Assembly: GCA_029990175.1 (NCBI GenBank)
Contig: JARKIP010000048.1
Span: 24,886,001-24,950,000 of the forward strand
Reading direction: 5' to 3'
Length of the DNA stretch: 64,000 nt
Origin: Petunia secreta
Taxonomy: Eukaryota; Streptophyta; Magnoliopsida; Solanales; Solanaceae
The notes under the pieces were generated by a model. It was not told the origin of the DNA. It worked only from the letters and a program-made list of their open reading frames with translations, and did no database searches. Made by a program: the position numbers and the translations under genes. Positions 42,100 to 54,778 of this stretch are shown in pieces; positions within the stretch are counted from its first letter, which is position 1, and every line of letters begins with the position of its first letter.

Positions 42100-45000
42100 G
42101 CAAAGACATTCAGCACCCCCAGCTTGGAAACTAGATACTCATGCTGTGCTATTGGTAATGTCTTTGTCAATATGTGCGCCTATTGCTCCTTAGTACTAAT
42201 CTATCTTGTCACTATCATCCCTTGTTGTGTTTTTTTCCTAATAAAATGGAAATCAATCTCAATGTGCTTTGTTCTCTCATGGAACACGGGGTTGGTAGCT
42301 ATATGCAGTGCTGCTTTATTATCACATAACAATACTGGCAGCTCGACTCTTGATCCTAACTCTCTGAATAATCTTGTAATCCAGACTAACTCTGGCATAG
42401 CGGCAACTATGCTTCTATATTCTACCTCCGCTGAACTCCTCGAGATTGTGTTCTGCTTCTTTGATTTCCATGAAATGAGTGTACTTCCATGATTTACAAT
42501 AAACCCCATAACTAATCTTCTTGTGTTGGGACATGATGCCCAGTCTGCATCCTAATATGCCATTAATCTCTTGTTCCTCTCACTACTCATTAGAATTTCC
42601 ACTCCAGGTGCTCTCTTCACATACCTCATAAATCTTAAGGCTGCCTCCCAATCTGATTTCTTGGGTTGTTGCATGAATTGACTAAGTGTCTGGACTGCAA
42701 ATGCTATATCCAGCCTAGTTAAAGTCAAGTACAACAACTTGCCACTCAGTCTCTGATATTTTCCCTTGTCCTCTAGGAGATCATCATCTTCTACTCCTAT
42801 AAGTTCATCCAACTCTTTTGTTGTAAACTTCTGATTATTGTCTAGTGGAGTCAATGTTGATTTAGCTCCACTCAGGCCAAGATTTGCTATCAACTCTAGA
42901 GCATACTTTCTCTTGTTTATTAAGATCCCTTTGCTTGATCTGCTGAACTCTATCCCCAAGAAGAACTTCAACTTCCCATGTTCTTTGATTCTGAATGCCT
43001 TCTACAGACCAACTTTAGTAGTTTCTATCAAGTTGATGTCATTTTTTGTGATGAGGATGTCATCTACATATACCAGGATGATGACAATGCTTGTACCTTG
43101 CATCTTAGTGAACAGAGAATAATCCAAGTGACTCTGAAAAAATCCCTATTTGATCAGTACTTTTATTAGTTTTAAGTTCCATTGCCTACTATCTTGTTTT
43201 AGTCCATACAGTGATTTGATAATTCTGCAAACAGGTCTCCTCTTTGATCTGCACTCCCCCTGACTTGCAAATACCTCAAACAATTGCATATACATTTCAT
43301 CATACAAGTCCCCTTGCAAAAAAGCATTATACACATCTATTAGGTGTATTTTCCAGTGTTTAGCAGCTGATATGGAGATCACTGCTCTTACTGTAGCTAT
43401 TTTCACCACAGGGGAACATATTTCATGATAGTCTAGCCCTTCTTTCTAACTGTACCCCTTTGTAACTAGCCGAGCTTTAAATCTCTTAATGGTGCCATCT
43501 GAATTGTGTTTAACTTTAAACACCCATTTACAACCTATTGGTCTTTTCCTAGGAGGCAAGGAAACTACCTCCCAAGTCTTATTTTCTTCTAGAGCCTTTA
43601 TTTAAGCTCTCATTGCTTCAATCCATCTTGGATCCCTTGAAGCTTATTAAAATGATTTGAGCTCAACCACTGAGGTATAGGCTGCTAGTAATGCCTGATA
43701 TTTAGGATGTAAAGATTGATAGTCCACATAATGGTTCATAGGGTAGAGTGTCTTGGATTCTGCAGTAGCATAAGCTGTGATATAATCAACCATCCAGCTT
43801 GGTTGCTGCCTTTACTTCATTGACATTCTCTGAGGTGCAGCTGTATTGTCATGGTCATCATGATATGTTGGAACATGTTCAAAGACTACATCATCATAAG
43901 GAGGGTTTGTAATTTCATCCTCAAATGTATCATGAAGATCAACATTGTCTTGATCAACCTGATCTGCACCTGCACCTGTTGTTGTATGATTGACTGGATG
44001 AGTTATGGCTGAATCATCAGCTGAGCCCCCCTGTGGATCATCTAGGAAGATATGTCTCTTCTCTTGTGTGGTCATCATAAAAGGAAAATTTGATTCCCTG
44101 AACACCACATACCTGTTGACAAAAAAAGTACCATCTGTTAAAACATATAAGATTTAGCCTTTCCTTACTTCTGAATAGCCCATCAACACTAGTGGCACTG
44201 CTTTTCCTTCAAATTTATCAATAGTATTTTCCCTCATTGCATAACAAAGACAACCTACAACTGTCATGTGAGCCACATTAGGCTTCCTCTTATACAATAA
44301 CTGATAGGGAGTCTTGTTCTTTAAGATTGATGATGGAAACCTATTAATGATATATACAGCAGCAGTCACACAGTATCCCCAAAGTCTCAATGTCATATTA
44401 CTTTGAAACTTGATCCTTATAGAAATTTCCATGATACGCATGTGTTTCCTCTCAACTATCCCATTTTGCTGAGGTGTGTATACACTGGTTCTTTGGTGAA
44501 TGATTCCATTGGCTTAAAGTAATTCCTAACATTCTTTATTAATGAATTATGTACCATTTTAGTATGTCCTAATCATTTTAACTAATTTATTAAACTGATT
44601 TTGCACTATTTTAAAGAATTTCCTCAAGAAAACAATATCGTTTTTCAATTTAAGCAAATGCAACCATGTCATTCTTGAATGATCATCCATAATAGTCAAG
44701 AAAAATCTGTTTTCATTCATAGTTTGAACATTATATGGCCCTATACATCAATATGAAGAAGATCAAAAACTGCTTCAACTCTAGTTACACTTCTTCTAAA
44801 AGTCTAGCTTGCTTTGCTAAAGTACATACAATGCAATCATCACAGATCTTATTATATTCTCTAGCAGTAATTCTGAAAATTTGTTGCAACTCTCCAGGAG
44901 ATGTATTCCCAAGCCTCTTGTGCCAAGTCTGAACATCAACCTTCTTTCTTTTTGCACTTATTCTAGTGTTTACACTACTGTTATTCTTCTTTATTATTTC

Positions 45001-46282
45001 AACTACATTATTGCTCCTATTTGTCTGCATTTCTGCTGTAATGTTCTTACTTTAGAAAGGAACTTGAAGGAGCAGGTAGAGCCCATCCTTCACTCTACCA
45101 ATCCCCTTCACCTTCCCAGTACAAAGGTCTTGAAACACACAAAATTTGGGGAAAAAAGTGATAGAACAATTAAGGTCATTTATGAGCTTAGATACTGCCA
45201 GCAGACTATATATGAAATCTGGAAGGAATAACACATCACCAACAGACTCATCTCCTAGCACTGTGCAGGATCCTGTATGTGTAACCTGTATTACATCATC
45301 ATTAGGCAAATGCACACTCTTCTTATCACGGACTGGTGTCTTATTAGTTAGCATGTTCAGGTCATATGTTATATGATTTGTAGCCCCAGTGTCTACTATC
45401 CAATTACTGCCACTAGATTTCACTAGGGAAGCACTAGTAGTACCTGCCATATTTTCTGAACTCTCAACTGTGTTTTCCTTATTAATGAGCCTCAGAATCT
45501 GATCAAATTGCTCTGCAGTGAAGTATGGTGCTTGAGCTCCTGCAATCATTGGCTTGTTGTTCTTTTATGATGCTGAGCCATTTTCTCCATAATCCAGCTT
45601 GTTGTGGCCCTCAATCATAACATTATGTGCAACATTAGTCTCATATTAGCTGTTATTGTTGCCTCAAGTGTACCCAGCTTTACCATAGTAATTGGCAGTG
45701 TTCCCACCATAACCTGAATTTCCAGAGTAACCAGTCCCTCCATAACCTGTATTCCCAGAGTAACCAGAGTTTCCTTGATTATTGGCATTATTTTCACCCT
45801 TCTTCTTAGGCTTGTAATCAGGTGGATATCCATTCAATTTCCATCATCCATCTCTTATGTGACCTCTCAGATCATATTAGTCACATTTCAGGTTGTAGTT
45901 CTTTTTAGGCGTGTTCCCATTCTTAGTAGTCATTAAAGCAGTCATTTTATTATTAGGTGATATGTAATTACAGGTTATGGATCTCTGACTCTCTCTATCA
46001 ACTAGCATAACATAAGCCTCATTTACTGAAGGCATGGGAATTATCATAAGGATCTGTTCCCTTGCTTGCTCATATGACTCATTCACCTTGTCAAAGCGTT
46101 CCTCTAGATCCTTCCACACTGTATATGCATTTGATGAATACACTATCCCACTGAAAAACTCATTTGATACACAATTCATGATCCATGAAAGTAGGAATGA
46201 AGAATTTTCTAAAAAAAAAGGTATTTTCTGTAGTACTATTCTATTTCATCTCTCCCACTGATTTTCCAAATTTGCGTTATAA
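42100..46282 (-). pseudogene. Copia gag-pol remnants (gag C-terminal part to RNase H)
   Basis: Minus-strand order. Gag part 46282-45877 (SSNAYTVWKDLEERFDKVN) runs into a damaged zinc knuckle with a stop where a Cys codon is expected. Protease 45549-45052 contains WIVDTGATNHIT. The pre-integrase domain 45030-44785 has WHKRLGNTSPGELQQ and the zinc pair CDDCIVC. The integrase core is scrambled at 44780-44440, and its C-terminal part is 44441-44154. Reverse transcriptase 43409-42552 has IDVYNAFLQGDLYDEMY, YVDD (43070-43059) and SLYGLKQDSRQWN. RNase H 42509-42130 has SRSSAEVEYRS and ILTKTLPIAQHEYLVSKLG. At least seven frame breaks separate these pieces. No function can be expected. Confidence 0.88.
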
Positions 46283-46287
46283 TTCTC

Positions 46288-48760
46288 TAAAACGACCTCG
46301 GTCAGTCGTTTCGGAAGTTAGGACTCCGATTGGCGTATTGATAATTTTAAAATATTCGTAATATCCATTAGGACCTGTCTGTAAAATTTGTGCTAAATCA
46401 GACCTCGTTTGGTAGGCATCGGAAGAAGGTTTCAGTTTTTATTGGCGATAAATATTAAAAAGAGATTTTCGAGCTCGGTTTTGCCGAATGAGCTCCGATT
46501 CGAAATCCGAAAGCATCGTTAGGTTCGTATGATTATTTGTGATTTTTGTAAACTTTCAAAAGTGAATTTCGATGTTGTTCGGCTAGTTTCCGCTAAAATG
46601 CCGAAGGTTAAATAATTTGACTTCTTTTCATCTAAATTCGCATCTTGAGTTTCGGGAGTCTGATTGGAGATTCGCCTTCGCAAGTATGTTACATATATTT
46701 TGTACAACTTGTATGCAAAAGTTGCAATTATTTCGAATATCGTAGGGCACCGTTTTAATTTTCGTTAAGAAAAAAAATGAAATAAAAGAAAACAAAAAAA
46801 AAAAAAAGGAAAAAGAAAAAAAGTCAACATGAATGGCGGTGGCATATATGCTACTTAAGCAATATCAAACAGAAAGAAACATGATGGAGAAGCAGAGCGA
46901 AATGAAAAAAACGCAGTGAGGAAAAAATGCCAGAAAATGAGAAAAGGGGCCGGAAAAGAGTAGAATTTTCACCCTGAAATATTCAGGTAATGATCCTAAT
47001 ATATTATTTGAGTTTATTACATACGTTTTAATATATTTTTACGGTAAAAATAGGGATATTAGACATCGCCCTAATGACGTAAATTGATAGTTTAAAGGGT
47101 CAAATGGACCCCGATAATGGAATTAATTATATATTCGTACTCAGTGAGTTATGAGCAACATATAAATGTAATTTATTTTATGTTTGGTTGTGTGACCTTA
47201 AAATCTATATATATGCCTGGCCTGAGTATTGCGTATGCGAATAGGGTATCAGGTTCCTACCTGGATTGCCCTAAGATGTGAGGAATGAAGCCTTTAGCCT
47301 AAATTGATATATTTTTCTGCTTATTGAATAGAGTAGGATCGTTTGGAAATAAAACCAAAGGACAAGCGGTTATTGAGTGGATGTACTAACTTTTAAACAA
47401 GGTAAGTGTTTATATCCATTTCTTTGGACGCATTTGGCCTCGTGGATTTTCTACCACGTGTTCTTTACGTGTGTAGCTGCCGATAGGCGTACTCATTACG
47501 CCTTAGCTTTGGATTTATATTCTACATTATATATTATGTCCTGTTATTGGTATTGCATTGAGAATCTGAGTATTGTACTTTGGTTGTGAGTTGGTATATA
47601 CTTTCCAGCTGTCGATGAGAGTCCCGCGCTGGTGATGGGTTATTATTGCATCATGCTGTATTCGTACGCACATTGCATCATATTGAGGGTAGGAGGATTC
47701 CGTCCTCGGAGCAGGAGGATTCCGCTCCATTGCATCATATTGAGGGTAGGAGAATTCCGCCCCCGGAACAGGAGGATTCCGCTCCATCTATTTGGCACAT
47801 GTGACACCATTGCATCATACTGCATTCATCCCATTTCATTGCACCGCGTGCTGACTATTGTGTGACTATCGTGTTGTGTTTTATATATGCGGTATGTATA
47901 CCGTATCTCAGTTTGCCTATATATTTCTGGTTCGTATCCCGGGTTGCACGTCGCGACAATATAAATACATGGATCGGATCGGGTTGCACGCTGCAACAAT
48001 ATAAATATACGGATCGGGTTGCACGCCGCAACAGTATAAATATACAAATCGGGTTGCACGCTGCAACAGTATGAATATATGGATCGGGTTGCACGCCGCA
48101 ACGGGATGTATTTCTTATTGTCGACATGTTTAGGATATTTATATGTTCTGTCTACCTTATGTCCCTGGTTGTTTATGATTCCATACGTGTTTTCAGTTAT
48201 TATTTGGCTTTGCCTGTTTATAGTTCAAATAAGATGGATTTAGTTTATCTGTTTTTCTTCTCCCTGGCTAGCTATCCTATTCTTTGAGGTGGCTAGTCTG
48301 CCCCACTTATTGAGTCCTTTTGACTCACCCTTGTTTGTTGTTTGTTTTTTTGTCTATCTATTTCGTTTCGGCAGGTTCGCTCCAGGATTGAGTTCGCCAC
48401 GTTGTTCAGGAGCGAAGACGACTTCAGCTGTCAGGGTGAGCCAGCTTTTATTCCGGATGGCCACCAGTTTATCGGTTATCACTTCAGTTGCATTTTGCTC
48501 CCTTCAGGAGATATCTGTCTTCTTTTGTACTCTTAGATGTCTGGTCTGGATAGCCCTAAACCTAGTGTGTTGGGTAGTCAGCTGTAATTTCTTTTGTACA
48601 ACTTAGAGGTATCAGTATGTCTGTGTTTTTATTTTAAGTCTTGTCCTTATTTGTAAATTGTTATATTTATTTTCCAGATTTAATTGGTAAGGGTTCGCCC
48701 GACGGGTCTAGGGAGGATGTCGGGTACCCGCACGGCCTAACCGAATTCTGGGTCGTGTCA
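46288..48760 (+). repeat. 5' LTR of the nested gypsy element
   Basis: 2473 bp, ending GGGTCGTGTCA. The first bases read TAAAACGACC where the other copies have TGAAAC, so the canonical TG has mutated. It contains two 57-bp units (47675-47788) and five 35-bp units around GGGTTGCACGCCGCAAC (47941-48110). Confidence 0.9.
47941..48110. repeat. 35-bp minisatellite in the 5' LTR
   Basis: GGGTTGCAC recurs at 47941, 47981, 48016, 48051 and 48086. The unit includes the small inverted repeat TTGCACGCCGCAA. A matching array lies at 53656-53820 in the 3' LTR; it is absent from the solo LTR at 30.5 kb. Confidence 0.9.
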
Positions 48761-48774
48761 GTTGGTATCAGAGC
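48761..48774 (+). other. Primer-binding site of the gypsy element
   Basis: GTTGGTATCAGAGC begins directly after the LTR end. TGGTATCAGAGC (48763-48774) is complementary to the 3' end of initiator tRNA-Met, the usual primer of plant elements. Confidence 0.9.
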
Positions 48775-49439
48775 GCAGTTTAGAGTCTATCCAGAGTAAG
48801 ACAGTGTCTAGTAGAGTCTCGCTGATGGGTACGTAGACGTCCGTACTTATCTACGAGAGGCTATGATGGCATTTGGGAAGTTTTACTTCCTTCTTTTTTA
48901 ATCGTGCGTCGGTCTAGGATGCAAAAGTATTTTCGTTAATTCGTTCGTGGTAATTGTGAACCCTCGTACGACAAATCAGGAAACGGAATGAGTTCAGGAC
49001 GAAGCAGTATAGCCTGGGGCTAGCACTGACGAAGCCCCGAGAGTTTTTGATCGTGCTGACGATCTAGTTACGGAGGTCCCAGTTGTACGAGCTTGCGATG
49101 GGCAAGGGAGCAGGACCTTGTGGTTCCCTTGGCTCTCTACGATGCTTTACGAGAATCTTTACGATGCAGATACAGTAAGAACCTATTATTCGCTGGCCAG
49201 CCTATCAGGTTGCCGCATGTGTAGACGTTCGATTTTAGGGAGCTCCTATTCCAGTTCTTAATATTGCCGCAGTAAAGTATGTTCCGGAGGCAGCATGTAT
49301 TGTGCCTCCAGTTGTTCTGGCTGGTTAGCCAGCCGAGGTAACAGTTCGGTCCGAGTGCCCAAAGAGGGTATGCTATTTTACGCGGTTGAACATCCCGATA
49401 TTCCCAGGCCATGCATCAAATAATCCCTGTGTAAGTTTT

Positions 49440-50110
49440 TTTTAAAAATAAAATGATGTCAGCGTATCCTGCAGGCTCAACATTATATCGAGCGGTATGG
49501 TGTTGATTATTCTTCTTTCCAGTTTCAGGGTCCAGCCTTGAATTGGTGGGCCGCTCTTTTATTAGCTAACTTGGTTTGGTTTTTCTTCTAGATTCGTGGA
49601 AATGTTCCCTTCGAGTGGCGAGCGAGATGAAAAGTGTTGCCAGTTTGAGTGGATTGGACAGGGTAGCCTGTCGGTTAGCCTGTTGGTATTTCAGAATATG
49701 AGATTCAATTCTATAAAATGGCTGAATATGCATTACAACTAGTCCATGAGCCTTTCGAGAGATTAAAAGTTTTATTGATGACCTTTCTCCTTCCTTGAGA
49801 TCCCAGATGGCTCGAGAGATTGAGGTCGGGATCTCATTTGATGTCGTTGTTGATATTGCTCAAAGGTATTAGGCATACCATAAGTTAGAGCGGGAAAGCA
49901 AGAGATCCCGTGGCCCTGGTAGGGCAACCATGGTACCTCATTTGGAGGTAAGAGTTCTAATTATTTTGGAATGTCACCTTCTAGGTTATCTCAGCTTGTA
50001 AAGCGTGATTCTTAGAGTGCGCCAGTAGCTCGTCAAAATCAGATTCAATCTACTCTTTACAGCTATCAACAATCTGTCCAGTTTCCATTTTTAGCGAAAA
50101 GGGTGTTATC
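49440..50110 (+). pseudogene. Gag remnant of the gypsy element
   Basis: Broken frames encode a retrotransposon gag core: FQFQGPALNWWAAL (about 49515-49560), then, after indels, SLRSQMAREIEVGISFDVVV with DIAQRY and a stop, then KLEREAKRSRGPG (to about 49920). The order and words match Ty3/gypsy gag. Several stops and shifts prevent translation of a complete gag. The remaining interior (50110-51908) has only faint similarity to pol and an A-rich run at about 50994-51017. Confidence 0.7.
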
Positions 50111-51908
50111 ATTGTCATGAGTCTGGTTATCCTTTGAGGAGTTTTTCCTTACTCCGGCAAGCAGGCAGTCGTCTTTTCTCTCGTCATCAGGCACCTGCAC
50201 AGTCGCAGGTAATTTCATATAGATCTTAATCAACCCGAGATATGCCCTCATTCGATAGAGGTTGAGAGCGTTGTGGTAGTGGTTCTTCTAGAAGTAATTA
50301 TCAGGGTAGCGGCTCGGCTCAGCCGAAGAGGCAGTTCTAAGAACTACAGTCTGGCATGATGTTGAGGTATCCGATATAGTACACCCATGTATTTCTTCTT
50401 CTCTTAAATGTGAGTAAGATTTGATTCTTTTAATCAATCTGGAAATGGTGTGTCTTATCATGTTTCAATAGTTTCGTTGGATGTCGTTTCTATTAATAAT
50501 CAGTTGCGATAGAGGGGTGAGCTTCTGATATGATTTATTCCTGGCATTTATGATCACCCTACTAGTTTATCTGGTTTAAATGTGAGAGATTTGGAAGTGA
50601 GTGTCGGTATTGTTTGCTTGGCATTTTGTTATGCCTCATTCTGTTATAATGTCAAGTCAGTCTACCTCTCTTTGGAACTCAGTGTCGGTAGGATGATGGG
50701 ATTCTTATTTGTCACCATCAGAAAGTGTCATTGTTTCTTCCGGTGTAAAGTGGTTAGTAAGTAATACTCGATCTATGTGTCTCCTCTTGGTTTGTGACGC
50801 TAGTAGAGTCATGTTATTCTACAAGTTTGTCTCGGTATAAAAGGGTATTCTGGTAAATCGTCAGAGTTTCCTTCTTATTGGGAGGTTAAATTGGTATGGA
50901 TATTTTTCCATAAAGCTTATTTAATGTCTATCTTCTTCAATTGCGATTCTTTGGCTCGCCTGACTCGAAAGTAGTCTAGCTTTGGTAGCCAAGCAAAAAA
51001 AAAAAAAAAAAAAAAAAGATGAACTTCCTGAAGCTCTAATTATTTCTATCCTCGATCCATTTCCATTTCTTCTTCGTCCGGCACTAGTGAGCTTGGGCGA
51101 TTGGTAGCCGTTTGTGACGTTCCCTGTGTTGAGCCAGAGTACGTGTTATTGTAGCCGGGTAAGCAGATTATTGTTTTGGATATCAGTTTATCCGGGTATC
51201 CATTCCCATGTATAGTATAGTGCTGGTTCTGTTTTTGCGGATCAGCCAGTTTCAGGGGAAACTCTGCCGAAATTTTTATATAGAAGTACCATCCATCGGG
51301 CGGTGGTGTTTACGGCAAAGGTATGGAGTTGTGAACTCGAGAGTTGCAGCTAGTTGGCAACTCGATAGGGTAGTTTGGTAGTTTAGGTCTGCCTATGTTC
51401 AGCTTTTAGCTAGGTCCTGTTTAACCCAGCAGGTTGTGCGAGGATGACTATTTCTATTCAGATTAGTTGTATGAGTTTATGCTTTAAGTGGAGGAGTCTT
51501 CCTCCAATTGATACCGAATCATAATATTAAATCTCTAAGGCGTTGCTGAAGCGTAAGCTAATTCTTAGTTCCATCGACCTGTTCTATATCGAAAGGTATA
51601 TCGAAGAGGTAATTATCGGCTTAATCATGTTAACCCATTCAAAGTTCCGTGTATCTTTGTTTCAAAAATGTAGAACTCTCCTCTCGTGATCGAGGAAGGA
51701 TCATCTTAGTCACAATAATCCGGGCAACGGTGTTATCATATTATCCAGATATGTTTTATTCCAAGAGTTCGGTGTTAGTGTTATAGTTTTAATTCTGTAA
51801 TCATGAGAAAAATTCCGTGGGATAGTTTATGAAGGTCGTGCAAGTTCTCTTGTTATCTGCGTAAATCTTGCTTTAGATTTAGGCTCGTTCGAGGACGAAC
51901 GCGAGTTT

Positions 51909-51921
51909 AAATGGAGGAGAA
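51909..51921 (+). other. Polypurine tract of the gypsy element
   Basis: AAATGGAGGAGAA immediately precedes the TGAAAC start of the 3' LTR. This is the expected plus-strand priming site. Confidence 0.85.
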
Positions 51922-54460
51922 TGAAACAACCTCGGTCAGTCGTTTCGGAAGTTAGGACTCCGATTGGCGTGTCGATAATTTTAAAATATTCGTAATGTCC
52001 ATTAGGACTTGTCTGTAAAATTTGAGCTAAATCAGACCTCGTTTGGTAGGCATCGGAAGAAGGTTTCAGCTTTTATTGGCTATAAATATTAAAAAGCGAT
52101 TTTCGAGCTCGGTTTTGCCGAATGAGCTCCGATTCGAAATCCGAAAGCGTCGTTAGGTTCGTATGATTATTTGTGATTTTTGTAAACGTTCGAAAGTGAA
52201 TTTCAATGTTGTTCGGCTAGTATCCGCTAAAATACCGAAGGTTAAATAATTTGGCTTCTTTTCATCTAAATTCGCATCTTGAGTTTCGGGAGTCTGATTG
52301 GAGATCCGCCTTCGCAAGTATGTTACATATATTTTGTACAACTTGTATGCAAAAGTTGGAATTATTTCGAATATCGTAGGGCACCGTTTTAATTTTCGTT
52401 AAGAAAAAAAAAAAAAAGACAAAAAGTCAACATGAATGGCGGTGGCATATATGCTACTTAAGCATATCAAACAGAAAGAAACATGATGGAGAAGAAGAGC
52501 GAAATGAAAAAACGCAGTGAGGGAAAAATGCCAGAAAATGAGAAAAGGGGCCGGAAAAGTGTAGAATTTTCACCCTGAAATATTCGGGTAATGATTCTAA
52601 TATATTATTTGAGTTTATTACATATATTTTAATATATTTTTACGGTAAAAATAGGGATATTAGACATCGTCCTAATGACGTAAATTGATAGTTTAAAGGG
52701 TCAAATGGACCCCGATAATGGAATTAATTATATATTCGTACTTAGTGAGTTATGGGCAACATATAAATGTAATTTATTTGTGGTTTGGTTGTGTGACCTT
52801 AAACCCTATATATAGGCCTGGCCTGCGTATTGCGTAAGCGAATAGGGTATCAGGTTCCTACCTGGATTGCCGTAAGATGTGAGGAATGAAGCCTTTAGCC
52901 TAAATTGATATATTTTTCTGCTTATTGAATAGAGTGGGATCGTTTGGCAATAAAACCAAAGGACAAACGGTTATTGAGTGGATGTACTAACTTTGTAACA
53001 AGGTAAGTGTTTATATCCATTTCTTTGGAGGCATCTCGCCTCGTGGATTTTCTACCACGTGTTCCTTACGTGTGTAGCTGCCGATAGGCGTACTCATTAC
53101 GCCTTAGCTTTGGATTTATATTCTACATTATATATTATGTCCTGTTATTGGTATTGCATTGAGAATCTGAGTATTGTACTTTGGTTGTGAGTTGGTATAT
53201 ACTTTCCAGCTGTCGATGAGAGTCCCGCGCTGGTGATGGGTTATTATTGCATCATGCTGCATTCGTACGCACATTGCATCATATTGAGGGTAGGAGGATT
53301 CCGCCCTCGGAGCAGGAGGATTCCGCTCCATTGCATCATATTGAGGGTAGGAGGATTCCGCCCTCGGAGCAGGAGGATTCCGCTCCATTGCATCATATTG
53401 AGGGTAGGAGGATTCCGCCCTCGGAGCAGGAGGATTCCGCTCCATTGCATTATATTGAGGGTAGGAGGATTCCGCCCCCGGAGCAGGAGGATTCCGCTCC
53501 ATCTATTTGGCATATGTGACACCATTGCATCATACTGCATTCATCCCATTTCATTGCACCGCGTGCTGACTATTGTGTGACTATCGTGTTGTGTTTTATA
53601 TATGCCGTATGTATACCGTATCTCAGTTTGCCTATATATTTTTGGCTCGTATCCCGGGTTGCACATCGCGACAATATAAATACATGGATCAGATCGGGTT
53701 GCACGCCGCAACAGTATAAATATACGGATCGGGTTGCACGCCACAACAGTATAAATATACGAATCGAGTTGCACGCCGCAACAGTATGAATATATGGATC
53801 GGGTTGCATGCCGCAACAGGATGTATTTCTGATTGTCGACATGTTCATGATATTTATATGTTCTGTCTACCTTATGTCCCTGGCTGTTTATGATTTCATA
53901 CGTGTTTTCAGTTATTATTTGGCTTTGCCTGTTAATAGTTCAAATAAGATGGATTTAGTTTATCTGTTTTTCTTCTCCCTGGCTAGCTATCCTATTCTTT
54001 GAGGTGGCTAGTCTGCCCCACTTATTGAGTCATTTTGACTCACCCTTGTTTGTTGTTTGTTTTTTTTTTCTATCTATTTCGTTTCGGCAGGTTCGCTCCA
54101 GGATTGAGTTCGCCACGTTGTTCAGGAGCGAAGACGACTTCAGCTGTCAGGGTGAGCCAGCTTTTATTCCGGATGGCCACCAGTTTATCGGTTATCACTT
54201 CAGTTGCAGGTATCTGTCTTTTTTTGTACTCTTAGATGTCTGGTCTGGATAGCCCTAAACCTAGTGTGTTGGGTAGTCAGCTGTAATTTCTTTTGTACAG
54301 CTTAGAGGTATCAGTATGACTGTGTTTTTATTTTAAGTCTTGTCCTTATTTATAAATTGTTATATTTATTTTCCAGATTTAATTGGTAAGGGTTCGCCCG
54401 ACGGGTCTAGGGGAGGATGTCGGGTGCCCGCACGGCCTAACCGGATTCTGGGTCTTTTCA
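51922..54460 (+). repeat. 3' LTR of the nested gypsy element
   Basis: 2539 bp, beginning TGAAACAACC and ending GGGTCTTTTCA. It carries four 57-bp units, against two in the 5' LTR, and a 35-bp array at 53656-53820. Other differences are single bases, a shortened A-rich tract near 52405 and a small deletion near 54208. Confidence 0.92.
53276..53503. repeat. 57-bp minisatellite, four units
   Basis: GCATCATATTGAGGGTAGGA recurs at 53276, 53333, 53390 and 53447. Because 57 is a multiple of three, open frames run through it on both strands. These are not genes. Confidence 0.92.
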
Positions 54461-54465
54461 TTCTC

Positions 54466-54688
54466 TTTTTTGAATGAACCGTCTATAAACCCTAGCTTAT
54501 TCCTTCCTAGGATCACAATTCTCATAGCACGGCTCCAAACGGAGTAATTTTCTGATCTGGTCAACTGACGAGCAATTAACACTATTCCTGATGTATCTGA
54601 TACATAGAGGTACAAAGGATGATTTATGATCAAGCTCTTCAAGTGTTCCAATCTGATTTTCAGCGTATTTTATGGTGACATCCGCCAT
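54466..54688 (-). pseudogene. Copia gag N-terminal part, separated from the rest by the gypsy insertion
   Basis: From the ATG at 54688 (MADVTIKYAENQIG) the minus strand, after one frameshift, gives the Ty1/copia gag start: NHPLYLYVSDTSGIVL, RSENYSVWSRAMRI and KLGFIDGSF. It stops at the TTCTC target site and resumes at 46282. Confidence 0.82.
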
Positions 54689-54766
54689 TGTCAACAGTTT
54701 AAATTTCTACCACTATTTTCTTCGCCGGTGACTCTCTGGCAAATTAGACTATAACGATGGCCATGA

Positions 54767-54778
54767 CCTCTGATACCA
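54767..54778 (-). other. Primer-binding site of the copia element
   Basis: On the minus strand TGGTATCAGAGG follows directly after the LTR end TTCTTCA. It is complementary to initiator tRNA-Met in 11 of 12 bases. Confidence 0.85.

Larger units (their letters stand above)
46288..54460 (+). mobile_element. Ty3/gypsy-type LTR retrotransposon with complete ends, internally deleted, 8.2 kb
   Basis: Two LTRs (46288-48760 and 51922-54460) are nearly identical outside their repeat arrays. The element is flanked by a perfect TTCTC duplication (46283-46287, 54461-54465) lying inside the copia gag. A primer-binding site follows the 5' LTR and a polypurine tract precedes the 3' LTR. The 3161-bp interior contains gag-like remnants but no recognisable reverse transcriptase or integrase, so the element is non-autonomous or deleted. 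The close LTR match means it is the youngest insertion in this nest. Confidence 0.93.

Noticed and set aside
42124..42492. Plus-strand ORF of 122 codons
   Set aside because: It is the antisense shadow of the copia RNase H domain.
47941..48110. CRISPR-like 35-bp array
   Set aside because: It is an LTR minisatellite with no spacers; it recurs in the other LTR.
53128..53580. Repetitive ORFs on both strands (APRAESSYPQYDAMERNP-like)
   Set aside because: Produced by four 57-bp units in the 3' LTR. Frames are open on both strands and the same region of the 5' LTR has only two units.
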